64,000 nt of DNA from the NCBI GenBank assembly GCA_032207245.1, contig CM063503.1:57861017-57925016 (forward strand), read 5' to 3'. Every line of letters starts with the position of its first letter. Positions within the stretch are counted from its first letter, which is position 1. The notes below the pieces were generated by a model that searched no databases, was not told the DNA's origin, and saw only the letters and a program-made list of their open reading frames with translations. The stretch is from Pardosa pseudoannulata (Eukaryota > Arthropoda > Arachnida > Araneae > Lycosidae). A program made the translations under genes and the position numbers. Positions 61,101 to 63,431 of this stretch are shown here, piece after piece.

Positions 61101-63431
61101 TTTTAGTAGTCTGGTCCGAATAAATGATCAGATTTTATTAATTTACTGTCATCCTATCAGTTTTATTTAAGTTAAACTAACATGAAACTTCAAATTTAAA
61201 AACAATGTAGAGCTACATATAAAATTGTATTTGCCTCAACAGATCATGCCGAATTGGACTCGAGAGGGAAACACAAAGATTTAAAGCTATTAAAATGTCC
61301 GTGTGCCTTTCAAAATTTTAAATTATTTGTCAAAGTTATACAGAAAGACTTCAAAATTATATTATGGTTTTTTTGGGTACCGAATAAATACAAACATATA
61401 TGTGTATAACTGTATATAATGTTTATACCCTAGCAGAGTCAACGCCTTCGATCAGTGCTCTTGTCCTTTCCGAGAACTTAATCGTAGCTTTAGGAACTCC
61501 ATCCACATAGACATGGTAGCCTTCGATCTTACCCGGGGGTACATCAGGTGGTACCCAGCCAATCAACAGGCTTTTGTTCATTTGGCGCTCCAGGATTAAT
61601 CTCTGAGGTGGAGGGACTCCTGAAAAATTCACAGTTTATGGTACTGCTATTTTTTACATTCATAGTGATAGAATAATAATATACATTAACATGCATGACT
61701 CAGAAAGTTATTTTTGTAGTAAAGAGTGGTAACAAAGGAATATTAATTCAATGATAACACGCTGATTTTAAAGGAATTTTTTTTACTACTAACGAAAGGG
61801 AAATAGTATTTTTCGACGCTTAAAAATTCTCCATTATAACAGCCTTTATTTGATTCATTATAAAATAAAAAATTCTGCTCCTCTTTTGTGTGATTTTTTT
61901 ACTGGTCTTTAATAACGTTATAGTTTAGAAAAAAATTATTTAGTTTTGTCCTTTAAATAGAATTTTTTTAATAACATAGAAATTATATACTAAATAAAAA
62001 AATGAGATTCATTTACATGCTCAATAGCTTTTGAAATGCGTAGATTAGAAATTAATTTTTTTTAATCTAATTCAAGAAAAATATCTGTTTTATTTATTTT
62101 GTAAACATAAAACTGTATAGATATTTGGCTTTTTAAAATTAAAATTAAAAAACAACTAAAAATTGTAATGGAATTGAAAATTAAAAATAAATTAGCTTAT
62201 ACCATGCTATTAAATAAAATAGATCGCACGCATTAATATAATTAAGGTTCACAGAATAAAAATTAAAATTAGCTTTTAATATAATAAATTAGCTTCTAAT
62301 TTACAAATTCCAAAAGTTATTCTTCGTATAAAAGGATTTGCATTTTGTGTACCTGGTGCGGATCGAACGAATACGAATAAAAAAAAAAAAAACGTTAGTC
62401 AGGTTTGCGCATGTCTCAGAGGTTAGTCTATTTAGAAAATAGACAGTCACGTGACTCTTGTAGAACATTAAATAACTTGTGCCTAAAAACTCTTTTGCAT
62501 TGCTACAAGGGTTTTAGAAAGAGCAAAAAGTACCTATAAAAATAATGCCAATAAGGCAAAAAGACGATTCTGTTGACTGCAGCAGAAGAGCAATCCTCCA
62601 ACCTCCACCACCATTTTGTTCTACTTTGTTCCCTAAGTATGAATAGTATGTCCTTGGTCAAATGGGGTGGGGGAGTATGTCTCCAAAACGGTGTTGGATT
62701 ATAACAGAGGTGGGCGAGACTGCCCCACAAATCTCAACTAACCCAATGACTCTCTGTACTGCAAAATGTTTAATCAAGTTGATGTTCAGTATACATTTAA
62801 CTTTTTATTTGTCAAATGACAACTCAAACAAACGGCTGGTACTGTCTAAACTTATAATCCTGACATTTCACCTTCTTCAGGCTTTGAGAATGATTGATAA
62901 CGAATGATTGAATGATTAGACTAACATCTTCAGTGACTGAATGATTAGACATGACAGTCTGAATGCCCATTTATTTAAATTTAATGTAACGGATTACATA
63001 CTTTAAGCGTTATTTAATTCAAGGCATTATATGGGCAATAAGCATATTGGCGAGTTCAATGCTCAAAATGATTTTTATTTTAAGAGAAAATATTGGGCAG
63101 CAAGATGTAGACTAATGGATTAGAAACCAAATGCCTAGAATTTAGAATAATGAACTAAAATAAAAGTAAGAGAGATCTTTTCTATAAATAGTGACGATAT
63201 CGTATAACGAGAAATCGAATAGTGTATAAAATATTCAGTGCAAGTTGCAAATCGGGGGAGTGTCGAGGAGTTAATTTATGCTATGATTTAAATCTCAAGT
63301 ACAAACATAAATCATACAGATAATACCTTTGGAAAAATTTTCATTATCTTTTTCACTTTCTTCTCCATTATCTTGGTCAATTTCTTCAATGTCTTCCAAA
63401 TCAATGTAGTCATTCATCCGATGAAAATCCT
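2818..63431 (-). CDS. Rbp: RIM-binding protein (RIM-BP), 3' partial gene, 14 coding exons
   Basis: This gene encodes an active-zone scaffold. In the family, the SH3 domains bind proline-rich motifs in RIM and in voltage-gated calcium channels, placing channels near synaptic vesicle release sites. Exons, in protein order: 63431-63327, 61619-61429, 58675-58594, 56354-56193, 50697-50566, 48660-48487, 44843-44701, 30155-30063, 25512-25420, 22723-22459, 11330-10633, 8980-8818, 8148-8051 and 3051-2818. The joined frame gives 876 residues with no stop until 2818. Approximate layout: acidic linker 1-35, FN3-1 36-122, FN3-2 127-222, FN3-3 225-322, acidic segment 330-391, basic/Ser/Gln/Pro-rich linker 392-680, SH3-II 681-742 and SH3-III 781-841. 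Every junction has AG/GT boundaries and compatible phase. The coiled coil and SH3-I expected upstream are outside the window. The family assignment rests on domain order and recognisable motifs such as ALFDYDP and GLVPSNFL. Alternative exons could have been missed. Confidence 0.93.
3177..3514. mobile_element. hAT-like MITE with 8-bp target duplication
   Basis: CATCAACA flanks the element on both sides (3169-3176 and 3515-3522), the 8-bp duplication typical of hAT transposons. The ends are imperfect inverted repeats: GAAGGCCGTAGGCAGGGG on the left, and CAGGGCCATAGCCAG read from the right. Just inside, G-rich (left) and C-rich (right) tracts also pair. It is 338 bp long with no transposase, so non-autonomous. 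Confidence 0.75.
4205..4236. repeat. Poly(A) homopolymer run
   Basis: An uninterrupted run of 32 A on the plus strand, read as T on the gene strand, lies within an AT-rich intron. It could be a retroposon tail, but I cannot see a target duplication or an element body next to it. Confidence 0.9.
7174..7812. repeat. 213-bp tandem array, three units
   Basis: The unit beginning near GACTGGTGGAAAAA starts at 7184, 7397 and 7610, an exact 213-bp spacing. Internal blocks such as TTAGCCAATTAGGTGTTAGT and GAATGTATTAGAC recur with few changes. Units 2 and 3 share GATCGGATGG, whereas unit 1 has GCTCGGACGG. There is no open reading frame. It lies about 240 bp from the start of SH3-III within the intron. 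Confidence 0.92.
8051..8148 (-). CDS. Rbp: RIM-BP exon: start of SH3-III
   Basis: The exon encodes [20 protein letters not shown] and then [12 protein letters not shown], which opens the third SH3 domain. The acceptor is TTTATTTGCAG. The donor GCAGAG|GTTATT is weak, with no A at +3 or G at +5. If it were not used, translation would read [10 protein letters not shown] and stop at 8018. Joining to the next exon gives [15 protein letters not shown], which fits the SH3 fold. Confidence 0.93.
8149..8817 (-). other. Rbp: RIM-BP intron between SH3-II and SH3-III
   Basis: This short 669-nt intron is very AT-rich with no recognisable repeat or RNA gene. It has a consensus GTAAGT donor and a TTTGCAG acceptor. 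Confidence 0.85.
8818..8980 (-). CDS. Rbp: RIM-BP exon: end of SH3-II
   Basis: The exon encodes [20 protein letters not shown] followed by [15 protein letters not shown]. The DGFYRGE tract contains the n-Src/beta-c region and GLVPGNMI the 3-10 helix/beta-e of the SH3 fold. It then continues [19 protein letters not shown]. The acceptor is TTTGCCAG and the donor is ATGG|GTAAGT, a consensus donor. It completes the SH3 domain begun in the 698-nt exon. It ends in phase 1. Confidence 0.95.
8981..10632 (-). other. Rbp: RIM-BP intron inside SH3-II
   Basis: This 1,652-nt intron splits the SH3-II fold after the RT loop. It contains a long inverted-repeat (foldback) element at 9819-10177. Otherwise it is AT-rich with no coding content; the small frames at 9479-9676 and 9817-10008 fall in unrelated or palindromic DNA. 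Confidence 0.8.
9819..10177. mobile_element. Foldback-type long inverted repeat element
   Basis: The left arm starts GCCATTCCATAGAAACGGGT and the right arm ends CGTTTCTATGGAATGGC. Complementary blocks continue inward, for example TGAAGCAATTATA on the left against TATAATTGCTTCA on the right. In the left half there is a shorter perfect palindrome around CTGTTACGGGTGTGA and TCACACCCGTAACAG at 9961-9998, whose core repeats the ACGGGTGTGA of the outer end. No transposase frame or clear target duplication is visible. Transcribed RNA could form a long hairpin. Confidence 0.75.
10633..11330 (-). CDS. Rbp: RIM-BP exon: long low-complexity linker and start of SH3-II
   Basis: This is the largest exon in the window (698 nt, 232 full codons). 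It starts [20 protein letters not shown], then [15 protein letters not shown], then about 150 residues rich in Gln, Arg, Ser, His and Pro. It ends with the first half of the second SH3 domain: [19 protein letters not shown] and then [11 protein letters not shown]. The ALFDYDP motif and the acidic RT-loop region are SH3 hallmarks. The acceptor is GCCTTTCAG and the donor is ATCAAG|GTAAAT, phase 0. Its GC content is clearly above the flanking introns. Confidence 0.95.
12975..13620 (+). pseudogene. Non-LTR retrotransposon (LINE) relic, RNase H domain and C-terminus
   Basis: The plus-strand frame from about 12975 encodes [16 protein letters not shown] and then [14 protein letters not shown] and [10 protein letters not shown]. 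These are the DGE and TDSKAA motifs of the RNase H domain in Jockey-type LINEs. After a frame change, [20 protein letters not shown] supplies the last RNase H motif (H-x-G-x-x-G-N-E-x-A-D). Further on, [19 protein letters not shown] matches the conserved post-RNase H segment. Stops and frameshifts make it inactive. It lies antisense to RIM-BP. Confidence 0.85.
14585..14675 (-). repeat. tRNA-like SINE fragment
   Basis: On the minus strand GCCGAATCGATATAGCATCA is followed by GGATTTGAATCCCACTG, which resembles a B box and T arm. The spacing and the CCCACTG ending are like the SINE heads elsewhere in the window. It is strongly diverged and has no visible body. Confidence 0.4.
15667..15963 (+). 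other. Unidentified 98-codon open frame, probably not a gene
   Basis: The open frame begins [20 protein letters not shown] and ends with a cysteine-containing segment, [18 protein letters not shown] recognise no family. [14 protein letters not shown] stretch is strongly basic. It lies antisense to RIM-BP in a large intron with repeats around it and has no promoter or splice context that I can support. It may be part of a decayed mobile element or chance. Confidence 0.2.
16949..17591. mobile_element. hAT-like non-autonomous element
   Basis: The ends are inverted: CAGAGTTG at 16949, and CAACTCTG ending at 17591, with further pairing of the TTGATTTA/AAATCA tracts just inside. The flanks CTATATCA (16941-16948) and CTAGACCA (17592-17599) match at 6 of 8 positions, consistent with an aged 8-bp duplication. 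It is 643 bp, AT-rich, with no transposase frame. Confidence 0.7.
19024..19650. mobile_element. hAT-like element, family member 1
   Basis: The left end CAAGAATGTCAAACTCA and the right end TGAGTTTGACATGCTTG are inverted repeats. The flanks CTTTTAAT and CTTTAAAA match at 6 of 8. Inside, GCAAATGGAGATAATCAAGC recurs about 230 bp later with one change. A related sequence at 21255-21955 shares the interior and the right end, so this is a repeat family. No transposase is visible. Confidence 0.65.
19832..20851. mobile_element. hAT element with perfect 8-bp target duplication, carrying a nested SINE
   Basis: CCTAAAAT is present at 19824-19831 and again at 20852-20859. The element starts CAGTGGCGTGCGGT and ends ACCGCACGCCACTG, a perfect 12-bp-plus inverted repeat. 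Subterminal CTGCACACCCTG is also repeated in inverse form. It is 1,020 bp long. A tRNA-derived SINE at 20371-20537 lies inside, so the SINE is younger or was carried along. No full transposase frame remains. Confidence 0.88.
20371..20537 (-). repeat. tRNA-derived SINE, inside a hAT element
   Basis: Read on the minus strand, the head GCCGAACGATGGGCGATTGG and the B box GGTTCGAATCC precede the body CATGGATGCTCGTAGCCATT. The tail is CCGTAGCACTCCAATC. Head, body and tail match copies at 34091, 51148 and 52217. A and B box spacing is tRNA-like, but the acceptor stem is missing, so it is a SINE and not a tRNA gene. Confidence 0.85.
20889..21246 (-). pseudogene. Unidentified coding-like relic with one frameshift
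   Basis: On the minus strand, a frame from about 21258 encodes [20 protein letters not shown] and onward to [16 protein letters not shown], then a stop near 21004. A shift of one base continues as [20 protein letters not shown], then [16 protein letters not shown], ending in a stop near 20874. The two parts together give about 125 codons with balanced, coding-like composition in AT-rich surroundings. I do not recognise the family. It sits between a hAT element (right end 20851) and a truncated repeat (from about 21255), so it may be a fragment of a transposon or a retrocopy. It is not an RIM-BP exon: it is out of frame and not conserved in that family. Confidence 0.4.
21255..21955. mobile_element. 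hAT-like element, family member 2, left end lost
   Basis: The interior from AATATAGCGGTATG onward and the right end GAGCTTGACAGGCTTG align with the element at 19024-19650. The left terminal repeat is not found; the copy appears truncated at or near the broken coding block at 20889-21246. No transposase is visible. Confidence 0.5.
22459..22723 (-). CDS. Rbp: RIM-BP exon: basic/polar linker
   Basis: This 265-nt exon starts [20 protein letters not shown] and continues with Ser/Arg/Gln-rich sequence. It ends near [20 protein letters not shown] and SRVNIPSI. The acceptor is CTTTTCCAG and the donor is ATAG|GTAAAA. It ends in phase 1; the split G joins AA in the next exon to give glutamate. The linker between FN3-3 and SH3-II is poorly conserved in the family, so support comes from splice sites, frame and composition. 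[13 protein letters not shown] has the look of a short conserved linker motif. Confidence 0.88.
22897..23573 (+). mobile_element. piggyBac relic with TTAA ends and cysteine-rich transposase tail
   Basis: TTAACACTAGATTTGTG on the left pairs with AAATCTAGTGTTAA on the right, both with the TTAA target of piggyBac. Subterminal AGCCAATTTGACTCAT is also inverted near the right end. From about 23308 a plus-strand frame encodes [20 protein letters not shown], then KCNRNV, an in-frame stop, and [16 protein letters not shown]. This matches the C-terminal cysteine-rich zinc-binding domain of piggyBac transposases. The rest of the transposase is lost, and a 70-bp AT microsatellite lies in the left part. 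Confidence 0.82.
22950..23019. repeat. (AT)n microsatellite
   Basis: About 35 AT dinucleotides with one C interruption lie inside the piggyBac relic. Confidence 0.95.
25420..25512 (-). CDS. Rbp: RIM-BP exon: second acidic 31-codon linker exon
   Basis: The exon encodes [20 protein letters not shown] followed by [11 protein letters not shown]. The acceptor is a long T tract ending CAG and the donor is CTCAG|GTATGT. It is 93 nt and phase 0 at both ends, like the exon before it. It shows no recognisable domain. Placement rests on good splice sites, frame continuity and coding-like composition against AT-rich surroundings. Confidence 0.8.
26115..26640 (+). repeat. Diverged tandem duplication, period about 297 bp
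   Basis: Both halves begin near TTAGTGAATATTTTATTTT (26130 and 26427). They share blocks such as ATACATTACATTTAA versus ATGCATTACATTTAA, and TTCTTATGTAATAC versus TTCTTATGTAATGC. The copies have many substitutions, so the duplication is old. Confidence 0.6.
27658..27770 (+). repeat. Short tandem repeat, about 42 bp x 3
   Basis: The motif TTCATATTGCTTGGAGAGTA with TTACTAACTTAGTG occurs three times, with a TTGCAGAG variant in the first copy. Confidence 0.85.
30063..30155 (-). CDS. Rbp: RIM-BP exon: acidic 31-codon linker exon
   Basis: The exon encodes [20 protein letters not shown] and then a run of glutamates ending TSTDAGE. It is exactly 93 nt, with acceptor CTTCACCAG and donor GGGGAG|GTTTGT, phase 0 at both ends. 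It has no domain of its own. It belongs here because it is in frame, has splice sites and lies between the FN3 and SH3 exons. A symmetric exon of this type can be skipped without a frameshift, so alternative splicing is plausible but not shown. Confidence 0.8.
32328..32430 (+). other. Short coding-like fragment, unidentified
   Basis: A plus-strand frame reads [20 protein letters not shown] followed by [14 protein letters not shown] and a stop. It is acidic and helix-like and differs in composition from the flanking AT-rich DNA. I do not recognise it and it has no start codon or splice context. It may be a small relic of a mobile element. Confidence 0.25.
33131..34071. mobile_element. TTAA-flanked DNA transposon relic (piggyBac- or Kolobok-type)
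   Basis: TTAA at 33127-33130 precedes GATATCCGTCTACGTT, and AACGTAGACGGATACC precedes TTAA at 34072-34075. The termini are 16-bp inverted repeats with one mismatch, and TTAA is the target of piggyBac and Kolobok elements. The 941-bp interior is AT-rich with no transposase frame, so it is non-autonomous. The family assignment between the two superfamilies is open. Confidence 0.75.
34091..34270 (-). repeat. tRNA-derived SINE
   Basis: On the minus strand: head GATGGCCGATTGGTTAGGGT (A box), B box GGTTCGAATCC, body CATGGATATTAATAGCCGTT, tail TAGCACTCCAAACCAAACC. It belongs to the same family as the copies at 20371, 51148 and 52217. An unusual GC-rich stretch (34300-34400) lies immediately upstream of the head on the minus strand and is not part of the other copies. 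Confidence 0.88.
34751..36455 (+). repeat. Eight-unit tandem array of about 249 bp with internal TTATTATTG runs
   Basis: GATTTTAATCCCCCGTCTAT recurs at 34751, 34999, 35248, 35497, 35748, 35998, 36218 and 36439. Spacing is 248 to 251 bp in the first five intervals and about 220 bp in the last two. The difference comes from fewer TTATTATTG-type repeats in the later units. The other unit part (TTTGCTTTCTTTTACTA, CTCGCATTCTATTCC) is nearly identical between copies. The last unit diverges after TCTATT. There is no real coding content. Confidence 0.95.
38186..38590 (+). repeat. Diverged tandem duplication, period 205 bp
   Basis: Two copies start CAAACTGGTTTCTTATCTTC (38186) and CAAATTGGTTTCTCGTCTTC (38391). 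They share AAATTTTTCTTCATGATGT and AAAAAGCGGCC at their ends. Divergence is moderate, at perhaps 15 percent by eye. Confidence 0.85.
41315..43344. mobile_element. pogo/Tigger-like element ends, 2 kb apart
   Basis: The left end CAGTGGAACCCCGATCTATC and the right end (reversed) CAGTGGAACCTGGATCCATC match at most positions and resemble the pogo/Tigger terminus. A TA precedes the left end. The base pair after the right end is CG rather than TA, so the duplication is not intact. The interior shows no clear transposase; it contains a SINE-like relic (about 42085-42230) and a hAT-like end sequence near 41728-41800. Confidence 0.6.
42085..42230 (+). repeat. SINE-like relic of a different type
   Basis: GGGTTTACGTTCGATTCC resembles a B box. 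It is preceded by TGTATTGGGATCTCACTCGA at tRNA-like spacing and followed by GGCTTGGATGTATTTGTGTA. The body does not match the main SINE family of this window. The A box is degraded. Confidence 0.4.
44279..44334. repeat. (AT)n microsatellite
   Basis: About 28 uninterrupted AT dinucleotides lie some 370 bp from the FN3-3 exon, within the intron. Confidence 0.95.
44701..44843 (-). CDS. Rbp: RIM-BP exon: FN3-3, second half
   Basis: The exon encodes [20 protein letters not shown] followed by [18 protein letters not shown]. This matches the E-F-G end of the third RIM-BP FN3 domain (xDHALxDxxxLLxxNxKxxTVRxKS). The acceptor is TTGTTCCAG and the donor is AAAAG|GTGATT. The exon starts in phase 1 and ends in phase 0 after NELLRSMQK. 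Confidence 0.94.
45144..45213 (-). mobile_element. 5'-truncated LINE 3' end with 13-bp target duplication
   Basis: ATGATTTACTGGA occurs at 45131-45143 and again at 45214-45226. Between them, on the minus strand, is a 70-bp insert containing GCATATCCTCCGAGGATTTT and GTGCCAAAAAACA, ending in a (TAAA)n tail. The GCCAAAAAAC 3' end resembles the end of the LINE relic at 57100-57860. A short 5'-truncated insert with a target duplication is the signature of target-primed reverse transcription. Confidence 0.82.
45321..45787 (+). repeat. Tandem duplication, period 220 bp, two units
   Basis: ATAAAATTTTAAAATTTTAA followed by CCGTATTCTTAGCATGAACA recurs 220 bp later, and the units stay almost identical through GATATTTGATTCCTGCAAGA. 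The second unit carries a small expansion (AAGGGATCCCCCCAAAAGAA) near its end. The high similarity suggests a recent duplication. Confidence 0.9.
46587..47403 (+). mobile_element. Solo LTR, probably Ty3/gypsy type
   Basis: The 817-bp segment starts TGTAACGAATTCCG and ends TACGCTACA, with TGTA...TACA termini. CCGC is duplicated on both sides (46583-46586 and 47404-47407). Inside are a TATA-like GGTATAAAAAGACC at about 47090 and an AATAAAG polyadenylation signal at about 47331, in the order expected of a plus-strand U3-R-U5. No internal retroviral-type genes flank it, so recombination has removed the body. A 4-bp duplication and this size fit Ty3/gypsy, but the superfamily is an inference. Confidence 0.82.
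47461..47716 (-). repeat. Diverged SINE copy with internal duplication
   Basis: On the plus strand GAGGGCTAATGATACCAGGC and later CCAATTCAGAATGACTACGA, then GCAATGGGTTCAAAACC, follow the order of the SINE family read backwards. The tail-proximal part appears twice. Divergence is high, so it is older than the copies at 51148 and 52217. Confidence 0.6.
48487..48660 (-). CDS. Rbp: RIM-BP exon: FN3-3, first half
   Basis: The exon encodes [20 protein letters not shown], then VTWLPVP (B-strand tryptophan), [20 protein letters not shown] and the split glycine. GYAVFAxGKKVxExDSPTG is strongly characteristic of the third FN3 domain of RIM-BPs. The acceptor is CTTTCAG and the donor is ACAG|GTACAC. The open frame continues past the donor into [10 protein letters not shown], but this does not fit the family and the GDHALLD continuation in the next exon does. 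It is 174 nt long and symmetric in phase 1. Confidence 0.94.
49105..49162. repeat. Mixed (CA)n/(CT)n microsatellite
   Basis: ACACACAC, CTCTCTCT and ACACACAC runs follow each other between about 49097 and 49162, with a GC interruption near 49121. Confidence 0.9.
49695..50120 (-). pseudogene. Unidentified coding-like relic ending in a transmembrane-like segment
   Basis: Minus-strand frame 1 (about 50100-49955) reads [20 protein letters not shown], then [20 protein letters not shown] and NRSLVKG, then a stop. A second frame (49943-49698) carries SSPPLT-type polar sequence, [15 protein letters not shown], then a hydrophobic stretch [20 protein letters not shown] of about 22 residues and a short acidic tail SEEDV. 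The GC content is above the surroundings and the frames adjoin, as in a decayed gene with a frameshift. I recognise no family; a retroelement envelope-like or retrocopy origin is a guess. Confidence 0.3.
50566..50697 (-). CDS. Rbp: RIM-BP exon: FN3-2, second half
   Basis: The exon encodes [20 protein letters not shown], then a lysine-rich loop, then [12 protein letters not shown]. This gives the E-F-G strands of the second FN3 domain. The (G)LxPNxLYRVxVR pattern is the usual FN3 F strand, and VEFRTLPKG is the usual RIM-BP domain end. The acceptor is CTTTCTAG and the donor is AAAG|GTAAGC. It is 132 nt long and symmetric in phase 1. Confidence 0.92.
51148..51326 (+). repeat. tRNA-derived SINE, plus orientation
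   Basis: The head GAACGATGTCCGAATGGTTA, the B box GGTTCGAATCG, the body GCATGGATGTTCGTAGCCGT and the tail GACCGTAGCACTCCAAATCA follow each other. This is the only clear plus-strand copy, so the family is inserted in both orientations. Confidence 0.88.
52217..52397 (-). repeat. tRNA-derived SINE, youngest-looking copy
   Basis: On the minus strand: GGCCGAGCGATGGCCGGAGG, then GGTAGAGCGCTGC, B box GGTTCGAGTCCCGC, body GCATGGATGATTGCAGCCGT and tail CCAAACCAAACCAAACC. The tRNA-like features are best preserved here. Open frames reading through it (such as [18 protein letters not shown]) are translations of the SINE and not a protein. Confidence 0.9.
52778..55213 (+). repeat. 138-bp minisatellite, about 18 units with a conserved hairpin
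   Basis: The unit begins GTTTTAACTGTGTTACGTCT and continues AAACACAGGGTAGCGAGAAA, GGTGCAAAATAACTGG and ACAGGTTATTTGGCACC. Units start near 52778, 52915, 53027, 53150, 53283, 53421, 53560, 53697, 53833, 53968, 54103, 54239, 54377, 54515, 54652, 54790, 54928 and 55066, then a partial. CTGTGTT and AACACAG form a stem around the ACGTCT loop. Linked variants define subtypes: TTTCG with GAGATAATGGTTAAGTG, versus TTACG with GGGATAATGGTTTAGGTG. Early units have deletions; later ones are nearly identical. Confidence 0.96.
55228..55899 (-). mobile_element. hAT transposon with transposase C-terminal fragment
   Basis: TTCTAACG flanks the element at 55220-55227 and 55900-55907. The ends are CAGGGGTCGGCAACCT on the left and GTTGCCTACCCCTG on the right. 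On the minus strand (about 55520-55392) the frame [20 protein letters not shown], then [19 protein letters not shown], ends in a stop. It matches the C-terminal dimerisation region of hAT transposases. The rest of the transposase is broken by stops. A repeated GAGGGCGCA subterminal motif is visible at both ends. Confidence 0.9.
56193..56354 (-). CDS. Rbp: RIM-BP exon: FN3-2, first half
   Basis: The exon encodes [20 protein letters not shown] followed by SWLPSNSNF. The [14 protein letters not shown] stretch is the B-strand/tryptophan hallmark of an FN3 domain, and [19 protein letters not shown] follows. The acceptor is TTTTTATAG and the donor is GACAG|GTGATT. It is 162 nt long and phase 1 at both ends, so the exon is symmetric. 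Confidence 0.92.
56355..58593 (-). other. Rbp: RIM-BP intron between FN3-1 and FN3-2
   Basis: This 2,239-nt intron contains a LINE 3' end on the plus strand (57100-57860). The remaining sequence is AT-rich with no other feature. Confidence 0.8.
57100..57860 (+). pseudogene. Jockey-type LINE 3' end: RNase H end, C-terminal region, 3' UTR
   Basis: The frame from about 57110 gives [20 protein letters not shown], the last RNase H motif (H-x-G-x-x-G-N-E-x-A-D), and continues to [13 protein letters not shown]. After a frameshift near 57350, [18 protein letters not shown] and [14 protein letters not shown] carry the conserved [10 protein letters not shown] and C-x-x-C segment. The frame ends at [11 protein letters not shown] with a stop at 57645. 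The 3' UTR ends near CAGTGCCAAAAAACTCCACC. It lies antisense to RIM-BP and is 5'-truncated. Confidence 0.88.
58594..58675 (-). CDS. Rbp: RIM-BP exon: end of FN3-1
   Basis: This 82-nt exon encodes [20 protein letters not shown] followed by CTIVVGK. It is the F-G strand end of FN3-1, with the conserved R-V-x-V-R pattern and the SKDAAC turn seen in RIM-BPs. The acceptor is CAATTTCAG and the donor is AAAAG|GTAATA. It ends in phase 1 and joins AT in the next exon to make aspartate. It is too short to be seen as an open frame on its own and was found by following the domain. Confidence 0.9.
58676..61428 (-). other. Rbp: RIM-BP intron inside FN3-1
   Basis: This 2,753-nt intron is notable for a four-unit tandem array (59521-60738). 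The small open frame at 60901-61170 has no recognisable content. The remainder is AT-rich. Confidence 0.8.
59521..60738 (+). repeat. About 303-bp tandem array, four units
   Basis: The unit starting AAGTAAAAAGAAAAAAAACA recurs near 59525, 59827, 60128 and 60435. Conserved blocks are TCAGAACTGCCAATACTGGT and CTTAGACTGGAGAGGAG. The units are almost identical, differing mainly in the length of one poly(A) run (9 to 17 A) before CTATGAAAATCTG and in GAGCAATCA versus GAGAAATCA in the first unit. The homogeneity suggests recent expansion. Confidence 0.95.
61429..61619 (-). CDS. Rbp: RIM-BP exon: FN3-1, main part
   Basis: The exon opens [20 protein letters not shown] and contains the FN3 B-strand tryptophan (LLIGWVPP) and the C-strand tyrosine motif ([10 protein letters not shown]). 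This is the typical start of the first RIM-BP FN3 domain. The acceptor is TTTTTCAG; the donor is AGG|GTATAA, so the exon ends in phase 0 on an arginine. The downstream exon continues directly with PHRVSVRS, which restores the F/G strand consensus. Confidence 0.93.
61620..63326 (-). other. Rbp: RIM-BP intron before FN3-1
   Basis: This 1,707-nt intron is AT-rich, with a GC-richer patch around 62570-62740 that includes CAGAGGTGGGCGAGACTGCC. That could be a hAT-like terminus, but no partner end was found. No coding content. Confidence 0.7.
63327..63431 (-). CDS. Rbp: RIM-BP exon: acidic linker before FN3-1
   Basis: This is the most upstream exon visible. An acceptor (polypyrimidine then TTAG) precedes it and a GTATTATC donor follows. 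It encodes 34 codons plus split codons and is very acidic, including [16 protein letters not shown]. This corresponds to the linker between SH3-I and the first FN3 domain in RIM-BPs. It begins with the last two bases of a split codon and ends in phase 1 (G|GA, glycine). The exon before it is beyond the window edge. Confidence 0.85.

Noticed and set aside
62570..62740. hAT terminus CAGAGGTGGGCGAGACTGCC
   Set aside because: No partner end or 8-bp duplication was found in the neighbourhood, so it is not listed as an element.
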